Of a stretch of DNA of 64,000 nucleotides, positions 30,336 through 39,178 are shown piece after piece. A model generated the notes under the pieces. It searched no databases. It saw nothing but the letters and a program-made list of their open reading frames with translations, and had not been told where the DNA came from. The translations under genes were made by a program, and so were the position numbers. The stretch's first letter is position 1, and every line of letters begins with the position of its first letter. The stretch is from NCBI RefSeq assembly GCF_004364435.1, contig NZ_SOCT01000004.1:372001-436000 (forward strand), given 5' to 3'. The stretch is from Pseudomonas sp. LP_7_YM. GTDB taxonomy: Bacteria; Pseudomonadota; Gammaproteobacteria; Pseudomonadales; Pseudomonadaceae.

Positions 30336-31528
30336 CCGCCTATCTCAATGCTCTGGGGTTGATCTGCGCGCTGGGCCATGACCGCTCCAGTGTCGCGCGG
30401 ACGTTATTCGCTGGCGACACGTCGTGCATGCGTGCCGAAACCGGCTGGATTGCGGAGCGTTCGGTACCCGTGGCGGCCATCAAACATTCGCTGCCGGCAA
30501 TACCGGCTGCCATGGCCCAGCAATCGAGCCGAAACAATCAGCTGTTGCTCGCTGCGGCGCTGCAGATCGAGCCTCAAATTCAGGAGGCGATCAGCCGATA
30601 CGGCCGTGGGCGCATCGGCGTGATCCTCGGCACCAGCACGTCGGGGATCGACGAAGCCAGCCGTGGCATTGCGACGTACCTCAAGGACAACTCGTTTCCC
30701 GACGACTACGACTACCGCCAGCAGGAACTCAGCGCACCGGCGAACTTTCTGGCGACCTGGCTTGATTTGAGCGGCCCTGCCTACGTGATTTCAACGGCGT
30801 GCACCTCAAGCGCCCGCGCCCTGCTCAGCGCTCGCCGCCTGCTGGACATGAACCTGTGCGACGCGGTTTTGTGCGGGGGTGTGGACAGCCTGTGCAAACT
30901 GACGCTCAACGGTTTTTCATCGCTGGAAGCCGTTTCGGATGAGCGTTGCAATCCGTTTTCGATCAACCGTAATGGCATCAACATCGGTGAAGCGGCGGTG
31001 CTGTTTCTGATGACACGCCAGGCTTCAGGCAACCCAAGAATCGCCCTGCTCGGTGCAGGCTCCAGTTCGGACGCTCATCACATTTCTGCTCCCGACCCCA
31101 CAGGCCTGGGCGCACAGCAAGCGATGCAGAAAGCACTGGATAACGCGCAGCTACACCCACGCGATATCGGTTATCTCAATCTGCATGGCACGGCAACCAC
31201 GCACAATGATTCAATGGAGTGCGTGGCCGTCGATACCCTCTTCCCTGATGGCGTCCCCTGCTCTTCCACCAAGCCCATGAGCGGTCACACGCTGGGCGCT
31301 GCCGGTGCACTGGAAGCGGCATTCTGCTGGCTGGCGGTGTCGCCTGAAAACCGTGCGAACCAGTTGCCGCCTCATGTATGGGATGAACAGGCCGATACAG
31401 CCCTGCCCACGCTGGCCTGGGTCAAACAGGGTGACACGCTGCACCCCACCGCACCGCGCCGTCTGATGAGCAACTCGTTTGCCTTTGGAGGCAATAACGT
31501 CAGCCTGATCATCGGAGAGCAAGCATGA
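30332..31528 (+). CDS. apeO: Beta-ketoacyl-ACP synthase (ApeO type)
   Basis: A 398-residue ketosynthase with the full active site: nucleophile Cys157 in STACTSSA, and histidines in LHGTATTHND and PMSGHTLGAAGALE. It condenses malonyl-ACP with the growing polyene, probably as a heterodimer with the inactive ApeC-like factor at the operon start. Length is normal for FabB/FabF proteins. It overlaps the lipoprotein gene and the dehydratase gene by four bases each. Confidence 0.9.
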   Translation: MTAYLNALGLICALGHDRSSVARTLFAGDTSCMRAETGWIAERSVPVAAIKHSLPAIPAAMAQQSSRNNQLLLAAALQIEPQIQEAISRYGRGRIGVILGTSTSGIDEASRGIATYLKDNSFPDDYDYRQQELSAPANFLATWLDLSGPAYVISTACTSSARALLSARRLLDMNLCDAVLCGGVDSLCKLTLNGFSSLEAVSDERCNPFSINRNGINIGEAAVLFLMTRQASGNPRIALLGAGSSSDAHHISAPDPTGLGAQQAMQKALDNAQLHPRDIGYLNLHGTATTHNDSMECVAVDTLFPDGVPCSSTKPMSGHTLGAAGALEAAFCWLAVSPENRANQLPPHVWDEQADTALPTLAWVKQGDTLHPTAPRRLMSNSFAFGGNNVSLIIGEQA

Positions 31529-31998
31529 ATGCCACGGTTTACCCGGGCTGGCCCGTTGCAGAACTGCTCCCCCACGCGGGTGACATGATTCTCATCGACG
31601 AGGTCACGGAGTTCGATGAAGAACAGATCCGCACCCGGATCAGCGTGCGCCCTGGGGGCTTGTTCAATCGCGCCGATGGAAGTCTGCCTGCGTGGGTTGG
31701 CATCGAACTCATGGCACAGAGTGTGGCCGCCTATGCCGGATGCCAGGCACGCATGAAAAGCGAGCCCGTCGAACTGGGGTTTCTGCTGGGCACGCGCAAA
31801 TTCGAATGCAATGTCGATCACTTTCCAGCGGGATGTGAACTGAACATACACGCCCTGCGCTCATTGCAGGACGAGAGCGGCATGGGCGTGTTCGAATGCC
31901 ACTTGCGTGGTCCCGGTATTCAAGCCAGTGCGCGGCTGAACGTTTATCGTCCGCCTCAAGCGGCGGGTTATCTGGCCGAAGGAGCCGACAATGACTGA
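31525..31998 (+). CDS. apeP: Hotdog-fold 3-hydroxyacyl-ACP dehydratase (ApeP type)
   Basis: A 157-residue hotdog protein. LLPHAGDMILIDEVTEFDE holds the expected FabZ-like histidine (LPHxGxM), and AWVGIELMAQSVAAYAG forms the central helix with an acidic residue in IELMAQ. In the known APE system ApeP works with ApeI as a heterodimeric dehydratase; here ApeI is the C-terminal domain of the ligase fusion, so the two must meet across proteins. Coupled to neighbours by overlaps of four and eight bases. Confidence 0.85.
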   Translation: MNATVYPGWPVAELLPHAGDMILIDEVTEFDEEQIRTRISVRPGGLFNRADGSLPAWVGIELMAQSVAAYAGCQARMKSEPVELGFLLGTRKFECNVDHFPAGCELNIHALRSLQDESGMGVFECHLRGPGIQASARLNVYRPPQAAGYLAEGADND

Positions 31999-32719
31999 TT
32001 CAATCCTGGTCACCGGTTCCAGCCGAGGCATCGGCCGCGCCATCGCCCTGCGCCTGGCCCGGGCCGGTTACGACATCGTGCTGCATTGCCGCAGCGGTCG
32101 GGCAGAAGCTGCAACCGTGCAAGCGCAAATCCAGGCGCTGGGCAGGCAAGCGCGGGTGCTGCAATTCGATGTGGCCGAACGCGCCGACTGCAAAGCGATC
32201 CTTGAAGCGGATGTGGAGACTCATGGTGCTTATTACGGCGTGGTCTGCAACGCCGGTCTGACCCGCGACGGTGCTTTCCCTGCATTGACCGATGACGATT
32301 GGGACATGGTCATGCGCACCAATCTGGATGGTTTCTACAACGTGCTGCACCCGGTCATGATGCCCATGATCCGTCGCCGCGCCGCCGGACGCATTGTCTG
32401 CATTACCTCGGTTTCCGGCCTGATCGGTAATCGCGGGCAGGTCAATTACAGCGCCTCCAAAGCGGGCGTGATTGGCGCCGCGAAGGCGTTGGCCATCGAA
32501 CTGGGCAAGCGCAAAATCACCGTCAACTGTGTGGCACCGGGTTTGATCGACACTGCGATGCTCGATGAAAACGTGCCGGTCGATGAACTGCTGAAGATGA
32601 TTCCCGCGCAACGCATGGGCACCCCGGAAGAGGTTGCTGCGGCGGTGAACTTCCTGATGTCGGCAGAAGCTTCGTACATTACCCGTCAGGTGCTGGCAGT
32701 CAACGGAGGCTTGTGCTGA
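31991..32719 (+). CDS. apeQ: 3-ketoacyl-ACP reductase (FabG-like, ApeQ type)
   Basis: A 242-residue short-chain dehydrogenase. The NADPH-binding motif is TGSSRGIGRAI (8-18), NAG lies at about 87-89, and the catalytic set is Ser140, Tyr153 and Lys157 (YSASK). It reduces the 3-keto group in each polyene extension cycle. Reduction and dehydration without enoyl reduction give conjugated double bonds; consistent with this, no enoyl reductase gene is in the cluster. The stop overlaps the next start by one base (TGATG). Confidence 0.92.
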   Translation: MTDSILVTGSSRGIGRAIALRLARAGYDIVLHCRSGRAEAATVQAQIQALGRQARVLQFDVAERADCKAILEADVETHGAYYGVVCNAGLTRDGAFPALTDDDWDMVMRTNLDGFYNVLHPVMMPMIRRRAAGRIVCITSVSGLIGNRGQVNYSASKAGVIGAAKALAIELGKRKITVNCVAPGLIDTAMLDENVPVDELLKMIPAQRMGTPEEVAAAVNFLMSAEASYITRQVLAVNGGLC

Positions 32720-33945
32720 TGAGGCGTGTCGTCGTCACCGGCATGGCCGGCATTACCTCATTGGGCAACGACTGGGCGAGCATCGAGGCCCATTTCAGCG
32801 CCAACCGCAGCGGCATCCGGCGCATGGACGAGTGGGATCGTTTTGTCGAGTTGAACACTCGTCTGGCGGGCCCTATCGATGATTTTGCCGTGCCCTCTCA
32901 CTGGACCCGCAAACAACTGCGCAGCATGGGGCGAGTCTCGCGCCTGGCGGTTGCCGCATCGGAACAAGCGCTGCTGGACGCAGGGCTGCTGGGCGACCCG
33001 ATCATTCGCGACGGACGCATGGGCGTTGCGTGCGGCTCATCCACCGGTAGCACCGACGAGATCAAGGCGTTCGGCAACATGCTGCTCAACTCGGTAGCCG
33101 AAGGGCTTAACGCCAACTCCTACGTGCGCATGATGCCGCATACCACTGCAGCGAATATCAGCATCTTCTTCAACCTCACCGGGCGCCTGATTCCGACGTC
33201 GAGCGCCTGTACAAGCGGCAGTCAGGGCGTGGGTTATGCCTACGAGGCGATCAAGTTCGGACGCCTGCCGCTCATGCTTGCCGGCGGTGCCGAAGAGTTG
33301 TGCCCGACCGAGGCGATGGTGTTCGACGCACTGTACGCCACCAGCCTGAAAAACGATGCGCCGCATACCAGCCCGCGTCCTTATGACAGTGGCCGTGACG
33401 GTCTGGTGATCGGCGAAGGCGGTGGCATGCTGGTGCTTGAGGAGCTGGAGCATGCGCTGGCACGCGGGGCGAACATTCACGCTGAAGTCGTCGGCTTCGG
33501 CAGCAACGCGGACGGCGTGCATACGACACGCCCCGAGCAGGTAACCATGCGCCGTGCCATGGAGCTGGCGCTGGAAGACGCGGGTCTGACGCCGGATGCG
33601 ATCGGTTATGTCAACGGCCATGGCACCGCTACCGAACAAGGCGATATCGCTGAAACCCTGGCAACGCAGAGCCTGTTCGGTTCGCGCATGCCCATCAGCT
33701 CGCAGAAAAGCTTTCTGGGTCACACGCTCGGCGCGTGTGGCGCACTGGAGTCATGGTTCAGCATCGAAATGATGAACAGCGACCGCTATATCCACACCTT
33801 CAATCTGGACGAAGTGGACAGCCGCTGCGGCGAACTCGACTACTTGCGGGGAGAACCGCGACAGATGAGCCATGAGTTTGTGATGAACAACAACTTTGCC
33901 TTCGGCGGAGTCAACACCTCGTTGATCTTCCGTCGCTGGCCATGA
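32719..33945 (+). CDS. apeR: Beta-ketoacyl-ACP synthase (ApeR type)
   Basis: A 408-residue ketosynthase. The ATG at 32719 is chosen because GGAGG lies nine bases upstream and it forms a TGATG junction with the reductase gene; a GTG two codons earlier is less likely. The active-site cysteine is in SSACTSGSQG, and the histidines are in NGHGTATEQGD and FLGHTLGACGALE. In the Xenorhabdus system ApeR is thought to start chain growth with the aryl primer while ApeO extends; that division here is inferred by homology. Confidence 0.9.
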   Translation: MRRVVVTGMAGITSLGNDWASIEAHFSANRSGIRRMDEWDRFVELNTRLAGPIDDFAVPSHWTRKQLRSMGRVSRLAVAASEQALLDAGLLGDPIIRDGRMGVACGSSTGSTDEIKAFGNMLLNSVAEGLNANSYVRMMPHTTAANISIFFNLTGRLIPTSSACTSGSQGVGYAYEAIKFGRLPLMLAGGAEELCPTEAMVFDALYATSLKNDAPHTSPRPYDSGRDGLVIGEGGGMLVLEELEHALARGANIHAEVVGFGSNADGVHTTRPEQVTMRRAMELALEDAGLTPDAIGYVNGHGTATEQGDIAETLATQSLFGSRMPISSQKSFLGHTLGACGALESWFSIEMMNSDRYIHTFNLDEVDSRCGELDYLRGEPRQMSHEFVMNNNFAFGGVNTSLIFRRWP

Positions 33946-33974
33946 CCCCTGCCTCAACCCGCTGGAGAAATACA

Positions 33975-34430
33975 ATGCGTGCCCTGCTTAGCACATCCCT
34001 GGTCGTCCTGGCCCTGTTGTCCGTCACGGCCTGTAGCAGCAAGCCGCTGGTCACGCCAGACCGTACGCTACCCACCACTCTGCACCCCGACCAGGCAGAG
34101 ATGAAACAGGCGATCCTGACCACGTTGGTCAAACGCAAATGGGAAGTCCAGCGCGTCAGCCCTGAGCTGATCCAGGCGCAAATTACCGTGCGCGGGCAGT
34201 ACCACGCCGAAATCGACATCCCATACACCACCGATCATTACCAGATCAACTACCGCGACAGCCGCGATCTGGACTATCAGGACGGCAAGATCCATAAGAA
34301 CTACAACCGCTGGGTGCGCCTGCTGGACAAAGGCATCCTGCGTGAATTGCGCGATGATCAGGCTGAAACCACCGCCAGGAACATGGCAAACGGCGTATTG
34401 CCTCAGAGCGTGACCCAATCCGCGCAGTAA
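33975..34430 (+). CDS. Small lipoprotein at the end of the aryl polyene cluster
   Basis: About 151 residues from the ATG at 33975, which has GGAG with a 7-base spacer and opens a lipoprotein signal MRALLSTSLVVLALLSVTAC. An upstream ATG at 33942 overlaps the ketosynthase stop but spoils the signal sequence. The mature part is a compact alpha/beta domain with many Tyr, Arg and Asp residues (HYQINYRDSRDLDYQDGK) and no catalytic motif I recognise. Similar lipoproteins occur at the end of other APE clusters. It may be an outer-membrane partner in pigment placement. Confidence 0.72.
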   Translation: MRALLSTSLVVLALLSVTACSSKPLVTPDRTLPTTLHPDQAEMKQAILTTLVKRKWEVQRVSPELIQAQITVRGQYHAEIDIPYTTDHYQINYRDSRDLDYQDGKIHKNYNRWVRLLDKGILRELRDDQAETTARNMANGVLPQSVTQSAQ

Positions 34431-34457
34431 CTGTTTATCACCTCAAGGAGCGAAACC

Positions 34458-34904
34458 ATGAAACTGAAAGTCTTGGCCACCACGGCCGCTATCCTGTTGG
34501 GCATATTGCCGGGGATCAGTCAGGCACGCGACACGGCGCTGTACCTGCCGTTCGACAAAGTCGTCGCACAGATGGTGCAGGAGAAGAAGCTGGACGGCAC
34601 AGTGAAGTTCTATCTGGCCGGCGTTACCCCCAAAGGTAAAGTATCGGTGCTGTCGCCGAATTCGGTGACCAACAAGAAAACCAATGCTTTCAACAAAACT
34701 GACAACGAGGCCTGCGAGTGGGCACTGCAATCGGCAATCCTTCAGCTCAATGAAGCGGCCAAAAGTGCAGGCGCCAACGCAGTCGTGAACATCGCCAGCT
34801 TCTACAAGAAGATCGAACGCAAGGACCCTGCGACCTATGAGTGTCACGCTGGCGCTGTGTTGGCAGGTGTGGCGTTGAAGGGTGATCTTGCGAAGGTGCG
34901 GTGA
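34458..34904 (+). CDS. Exported YbjQ/COG3100-like small protein, last gene of the cluster
   Basis: A 148-residue protein with signal peptide MKLKVLATTAAILLGILPGISQA and a mature domain with an alternating pattern (SAGANAVVNIASFYKKIERK) that resembles the YbjQ-like heavy-metal-binding fold. A cysteine pair (NEACEW and YECHAG) could form a disulfide. Homologues in APE clusters are sometimes misnamed excinuclease ATPase subunit; no ATPase motif is present. AAGGAG lies seven bases before the ATG. Function is unknown. Confidence 0.7.
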   Translation: MKLKVLATTAAILLGILPGISQARDTALYLPFDKVVAQMVQEKKLDGTVKFYLAGVTPKGKVSVLSPNSVTNKKTNAFNKTDNEACEWALQSAILQLNEAAKSAGANAVVNIASFYKKIERKDPATYECHAGAVLAGVALKGDLAKVR

Positions 34905-34948
34905 AACGCTCCTGTGAGCTGACGCCCACTTCGTCACCCACAGATGCT

Positions 34949-34990
34949 CGCTCCCCTTCTGGGGGAGCGGGCTTGCTGGCGAAAGTCGGT
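34949..34990. repeat. REP-like element after the aryl polyene cluster
   Basis: CTCCCCTTCTGGGGGAG forms a hairpin and continues into GCGGGCTTGCTGGCGAAAG, which matches the typical Pseudomonas REP core. It separates the cluster from the converging ynfL gene and marks the right boundary of the pigment region. Confidence 0.6.
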
Positions 34991-35071
34991 ACGGCTCGGA
35001 GAAATCCGGAAGCGTGACCTCAGCCTTCGTGAGCAACTCAACCCGCAGTACTCAACCCGACACCCTGATCA

Positions 35072-35962
35072 TTACCCCGCCTTTCGCGTCACCAGTTCGA
35101 TGAACGCTTTGGCCATGGGCGATTTCTGATCCTTGCGCTGCACCAGCCATACAGCTGAAGTCGCCTCAGGGTCCAGCAGTGTGCGATAGACCACTCCGTC
35201 GATGCGCATGCGTTGATAGGACGCTGGCAACACGGTCACCCCCAGGCCCGCCGCCACCAGACCGATAATGGTCATAGCTTCCCCTGCCTCTTGAGCGAAC
35301 AGCGGACTGAACCCCGCGTCCCGCGCCAGGTTCAACAGTTGTGCGTACAAGCCGCTGCCATAACTCCGAGGAAAAAACACGAAAGGCTCACCGGCCAGTT
35401 CCTCAAGGTAAATCCCCCGTTCGTTGCCTTCAGCCAGTGGATGATCGGAACGCAAGATCGCTACCAACGGCTCGCGTAGCAATTCAACCGCAACCAGTGA
35501 GTCAGGCAACGGCAGAGGGCGCATGATGCCGACCTGCATCGATTCCTCCTCCAGCCGCTCGGCAACTTCCCTGCTGCTCATCTCCTGCAGAGCCAGATGC
35601 ACGTCCGGGTGACGCTGACGAAAGGCAAAAATGGCTTGCGGGATACTGGAGGTGAACGGCGCAGACGCGGTGAACCCGATTTTCAATTCGCCCAATTCAC
35701 CGAGCTGCGCACGACGAGCCACGTCTGAAGCCTTTTCAACTTGGGCCAGCACCAATCGCGCCTCATCAAGAAACAGCCGCCCGGCCTCACTCAGCGCTAC
35801 ACGTCGGTTAGTGCGCTCGAACAAACGCGCGCCCAATTCGCTTTCCAGGGCTTGAATCTGCTGGCTCAGAGGCGGCTGGGAAATACCGAGGGTCTGGGCA
35901 GCACGACCGAAATGCAGCTCTTCGGCCACCGCAATGAAGTAGCGCAAATGACGTAATTCCAT
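35072..35962 (-). CDS. ynfL: LysR-type regulator, YnfL orthologue
   Basis: A 296-residue LysR-type transcription factor. The N-terminal winged helix-turn-helix spans about 3-60 (LHFGRAAQTLGISQPPLSQQIQ), and a periplasmic-binding-protein-like effector domain follows from about 90. The start has GGAGGG just upstream. From memory the sequence closely follows E. coli YnfL, including EAMTIIGLVAAGLGVTVLPAS. It is divergent from the transporter gene with only about 73 bases between starts, the classic arrangement for control of the neighbour. The effector is unknown. In PAO1 the pair is PA5029-PA5030, from memory. Confidence 0.88.
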   Translation of the reverse strand: MELRHLRYFIAVAEELHFGRAAQTLGISQPPLSQQIQALESELGARLFERTNRRVALSEAGRLFLDEARLVLAQVEKASDVARRAQLGELGELKIGFTASAPFTSSIPQAIFAFRQRHPDVHLALQEMSSREVAERLEEESMQVGIMRPLPLPDSLVAVELLREPLVAILRSDHPLAEGNERGIYLEELAGEPFVFFPRSYGSGLYAQLLNLARDAGFSPLFAQEAGEAMTIIGLVAAGLGVTVLPASYQRMRIDGVVYRTLLDPEATSAVWLVQRKDQKSPMAKAFIELVTRKAG

Positions 35963-36035
35963 GAACCCTCCATTAGGTCGTAAAAGCTATCAAACAGGTC
36001 GAATAATATATTGGAGGAAAACGTTAGGGGGCTAT

Positions 36036-37343
36036 ATGCTTTTTTTCATTGCCGCATCGCCCGCTTCGAGGTCCCTTGTGAATACTGCTGCATCTCCCGC
36101 CACGTCTGCGTCTGAAATCAACGTCGCCATCCCGCTGGGTGATACCTATATCGAGAAAGACACGCCGGCTTTCATTCGTACAGTTCTTGCACTGTTTTCA
36201 GGCGGCTTCGCTACTTTTTCCCTGCTCTACTGCGTGCAACCCATGATGCCGGTGCTGTCCCGTGAGTTTTCCATCAACGCGGCCCAGAGCAGCCTGATCC
36301 TCTCCGTGGCTACCGCGATGCTGGCGATCGGTCTGCTGATTACCGGGCCAATCTCCGATCGCCTGGGACGCAAATCGGTGATGGTGTTTTCATTGTTCTC
36401 GGCAGCGCTGTTCACCATCGCCAGTGCGTTCATGCCGAGTTGGGAAGGCGTACTGGTGACACGTGCATTCGTTGGACTGTCGCTGAGCGGGCTGGCCGCG
36501 GTGGCCATGACTTACCTGAGCGAAGAGATCCATCCACAACACATTGGTCTGGCGATGGGCCTTTATATCGGTGGCAACGCTATCGGTGGGATGAGCGGTC
36601 GTTTGATCACCGGTGTACTCAGTGACTACGTCAGTTGGCATACGGCGCTGTCGATCATGGGCCTCATATCCCTGGCCAGCGCCTGTGTGTTCTGGAAAAT
36701 ACTCCCGCCATCACGCAACTTCAGCGCTCGCCCGCTCAACGCCCGCAGTCTGCTGGAAGGGTTTGTTCTGCAGTTCCGCGATGCCGGTTTGCCGTGGCTG
36801 TTTCTGGAAGGCTTCCTGCTGATGGGGGCTTTCGTGACCCTGTTCAACTACATCGGCTATCGCCTGTTGGCCGACCCATACAACCTGAGCCAGGCGGTGG
36901 TCGGGCTGTTCTCGGTGGTGTACCTGTCTGGCATCTACAGCTCGGCGAAGGTCGGTGCGCTGGCGGATAAACTAGGCCGCCGCAACGTGCTGTGGGCGGT
37001 GATCGTGTTAATGCTTGCTGGCCTTGCGCTGACCCTGTTCAGCCCACTGGCTGTGGTGCTCATCGGCGTGATCATGTTCACCTTCGGCTTCTTTGGCGCG
37101 CATTCGGTAGCCAGTAGCTGGATTGGCCGTCGCGCTGTCAAAGCCAAAGGCCAGGCTGCCTCGTTGTACCTGTTCAGCTATTACGTGGGCTCCAGCATCG
37201 CCGGCACCGGCGGTGGATTTTTCTGGCATTACGCAGGCTGGAACGGCATCGGGATGTTCATCGGCGTGTTGCTGCTGCTGGCACTGGGCGCAGCGTTGAA
37301 ACTGGCGCGAGTGCCGCCGTTAGCGGCGAATGTGCAGGTTTGA
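36036..37343 (+). CDS. ynfM: MFS transporter, YnfM orthologue
   Basis: A 435-residue major facilitator with 12 predicted membrane segments. Conserved stretches shared with E. coli YnfM, from memory, are LFSGGFATFSLLYCVQPMMP, the inter-helix GPISDRLGRKSVMV (MFS signature) and MTYLSEEIHPQHIGLAMGLY. The ATG at 36036 follows AGGGG; the N-terminal 50 residues before the first helix are cytoplasmic and variable, so a downstream GTG is also possible. It is probably controlled by the divergent LysR protein. Substrate is unknown; YnfM homologues are annotated as arabinose-efflux-like, which I do not adopt. Confidence 0.87.
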   Translation: MLFFIAASPASRSLVNTAASPATSASEINVAIPLGDTYIEKDTPAFIRTVLALFSGGFATFSLLYCVQPMMPVLSREFSINAAQSSLILSVATAMLAIGLLITGPISDRLGRKSVMVFSLFSAALFTIASAFMPSWEGVLVTRAFVGLSLSGLAAVAMTYLSEEIHPQHIGLAMGLYIGGNAIGGMSGRLITGVLSDYVSWHTALSIMGLISLASACVFWKILPPSRNFSARPLNARSLLEGFVLQFRDAGLPWLFLEGFLLMGAFVTLFNYIGYRLLADPYNLSQAVVGLFSVVYLSGIYSSAKVGALADKLGRRNVLWAVIVLMLAGLALTLFSPLAVVLIGVIMFTFGFFGAHSVASSWIGRRAVKAKGQAASLYLFSYYVGSSIAGTGGGFFWHYAGWNGIGMFIGVLLLLALGAALKLARVPPLAANVQV

Positions 37344-37453
37344 GCTAGGCAGCCGCAGATACCTAGGTGGGAGCGGATGGGTTCTCGAGCGGGTAGTCAA
37401 TCCAAACAAAATGCCCAGCACTGGCCGGGCGTTTCGTTTCTGCTTATCAGCGG

Positions 37454-38518
37454 TTACTGGTGATACTGCGCTGACATTTCATGCACGGCATTGATGAATG
37501 CACCCGCGTTGGCCGGGTCGACTTCAGGGGTGATGCCATGGCCGAGGTTGAAGACGTGGCCAGTGCCGCTGCCGTAGCTTTTGAGGATGTTGGAAACTTC
37601 CTGACGGATCGCCTGGGGGTTGGCGTAGAGCACGGTCGGGTCCATATTGCCTTGCAGGGCGACTTTGCTGCCCACACGACGGCGTGCCTCGCCAATGTCG
37701 CAGGTCCAGTCCAGTCCCAAGGCGTCGGCACCGGCGTCGGCGATGCTTTCCAGCCACATGCCACCGCCCTTGGTGAACAGGATCACGGGCACTTTACGGC
37801 CATCGTGCTCACGAATCAGGCCATTGACGATCTTGCGCATGTAAGCCAGGGAAAACTCCTGATACGCCGCCGCCGAGAGGCTACCGCCCCAACTGTCGAA
37901 AATCTGTACGGCTTGTGCGCCTGCCAGGATCTGGCCGTTGAGGTAAGCCGTGACCGACTGCGCCAGCTTGTCCAGCAACAGGTGCATGGCATGCGGGTTG
38001 TCATAGAGCATGGCTTTGGATTTGCGGAAGTCTTTGGATGAGCCGCCCTCGACCATGTAAGTCGCCAGAGTCCACGGGCTGCCGGCGAAACCGATCAGCG
38101 GCACACGGCCATTCAGTTCACGGCGAATGGTACTGACCGCGTCCATGACATAGCCCAGGTCCTTCTGCGGATCAGGGATCGGCAACGCTTCGATGTCGGC
38201 CAAGGTACTGACGGTTTTCTTGAAACGCGGGCCTTCGCCAGTTTCGAAATACAGGCCAAGGCCCATTGCATCGGGGACGGTCAGGATGTCGGAAAACAGG
38301 ATCGCAGCGTCCAGCGGATAACGCTCGAGCGGCTGCATCGTGACTTCACAGGCAAAAGCAGGGTTCTTGCACAGACTCATGAAGTCACCGGCCTTGGCGC
38401 GGCTTGCGCGGTATTCCGGCAGGTAGCGACCGGCTTGACGCATCATCCATACGGGAGTGACGTCTACAGGCTGCTTGAGCAGGGCGCGAAGGAAACGGTC
38501 GTTCTTCAGGGCAGTCAT
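37454..38518 (-). CDS. hemE: Uroporphyrinogen III decarboxylase (HemE)
   Basis: A 354-residue enzyme that decarboxylates the four acetate side chains of uroporphyrinogen III to form coproporphyrinogen III in haem synthesis. Both family signatures are present: [16 protein letters not shown] (about 21-36) and [17 protein letters not shown] (about 142-158). Catalytic Asp is in [13 protein letters not shown]. It is transcribed alone; a strong terminator lies upstream between it and the DUF805 gene. Confidence 0.97.
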   Translation of the reverse strand: MTALKNDRFLRALLKQPVDVTPVWMMRQAGRYLPEYRASRAKAGDFMSLCKNPAFACEVTMQPLERYPLDAAILFSDILTVPDAMGLGLYFETGEGPRFKKTVSTLADIEALPIPDPQKDLGYVMDAVSTIRRELNGRVPLIGFAGSPWTLATYMVEGGSSKDFRKSKAMLYDNPHAMHLLLDKLAQSVTAYLNGQILAGAQAVQIFDSWGGSLSAAAYQEFSLAYMRKIVNGLIREHDGRKVPVILFTKGGGMWLESIADAGADALGLDWTCDIGEARRRVGSKVALQGNMDPTVLYANPQAIRQEVSNILKSYGSGTGHVFNLGHGITPEVDPANAGAFINAVHEMSAQYHQ

Positions 38519-38565
38519 GTCGGCATCCGGAAAAAAAGTGCGGGCATTTTCTCAGACACCAACAT

Positions 38566-38593
38566 AAAAGGCACGGTCGGTGCCGTGCCTTTT
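38566..38593 (-). terminator. Intrinsic terminator, AT-flanked GC hairpin
   Basis: AAAAGGCACGG pairs perfectly with CCGTGCCTTTT around a 6-base loop. It gives a T-tract on both strands, but the gene that needs it is the minus-strand DUF805 gene, which ends upstream of it. It isolates hemE from that gene. Confidence 0.85.
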
Positions 38594-38619
38594 ATTTTAT
38601 CGAGCCAATAGCAACAGTC

Positions 38620-38692
38620 TTAGCGACCACTGCCGCCAGCGCTACGCATGACCGCCTGTAACTGATCGACAGTGACAGGCGCCGTTACCTTT
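38620..38692 (-). pseudogene. Frameshifted C-terminal tail of the DUF805 gene
   Basis: Just past the DUF805 stop, the next phase reads VKVTAPVTVDQLQAVMRSAGG and three more residues to a TAA, then reaches the terminator 26 bases later. One extra base in the CCC run near 38700 would join it to the gene. Read as a tail lost by a one-base deletion, or a sequencing artefact. Confidence 0.4.
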
Positions 38693-39143
38693 ACTTTGGG
38701 CTGGGGCCAAAGCGGTTAGGACCCGGCGTGCTATCCGTAGCCAGAAAAACCAGATTAGCGATAGGCACCAGCAACCACCATCCACTGCGGTCAGTGTCGT
38801 GGAGCCTGCGTACGCCAACCGCTATGCCCGGGACCAACAGGACAAGACTGTAGAGATTGGAAATGTACTGTGGCCAACCCATCAGGCCTTCAACGACGCC
38901 GATGGCAATAGACACCAGAAAGTTGATCAGAAAGAACATCCAATATTCTTTTCTGCGCGCTCTTGCGTTGAACACCGCATATTTCTTCAGGACATCGAAA
39001 TACCCTATTCCACCCGCTGCCGCTGAAGAAGGTGCGTGCAACGACGCTGCCCCCACTTCATAAACGGAATGCTGGGCCGCACCACAATGTGGACAGGTGG
39101 CTACTTCACCGACGTCTTTACCGCAACCATGACAAAATGCCAT
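38691..39143 (-). CDS. Zinc-ribbon DUF805 membrane protein
   Basis: A 150-residue protein. An N-terminal zinc ribbon has CHGC (4-7) and CPHC (18-21). A DUF805 membrane domain follows with ARARRKEYWMFFLINFLVSIAIGVVEG, ISNLYSLVLLVPGIAVGVRRLHDTDRSGWW and a last hydrophobic segment, four helices in all. DUF805 proteins are small inner-membrane proteins of unknown role. The C-terminus ends FGPSPK, possibly shortened by a frameshift. It follows a decayed gene with the same zinc-ribbon start, suggesting a former two-gene operon of related membrane proteins. Confidence 0.78.
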   Translation of the reverse strand: MAFCHGCGKDVGEVATCPHCGAAQHSVYEVGAASLHAPSSAAAGGIGYFDVLKKYAVFNARARRKEYWMFFLINFLVSIAIGVVEGLMGWPQYISNLYSLVLLVPGIAVGVRRLHDTDRSGWWLLVPIANLVFLATDSTPGPNRFGPSPK

Positions 39144-39178
39144 TTCACTCTTCCCTGGTTAATTGACAACTGGACCGA

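Noticed and set aside
34458..34904. Excinuclease ATPase subunit label used for homologues
   Set aside because: No Walker motifs or zinc fingers; it is a 148-residue exported protein.
35963..36035. LysR-type T-N11-A operator between ynfL and ynfM
   Set aside because: The spacer is AT-rich, but no clear dyad with the T-N11-A pattern stood out.
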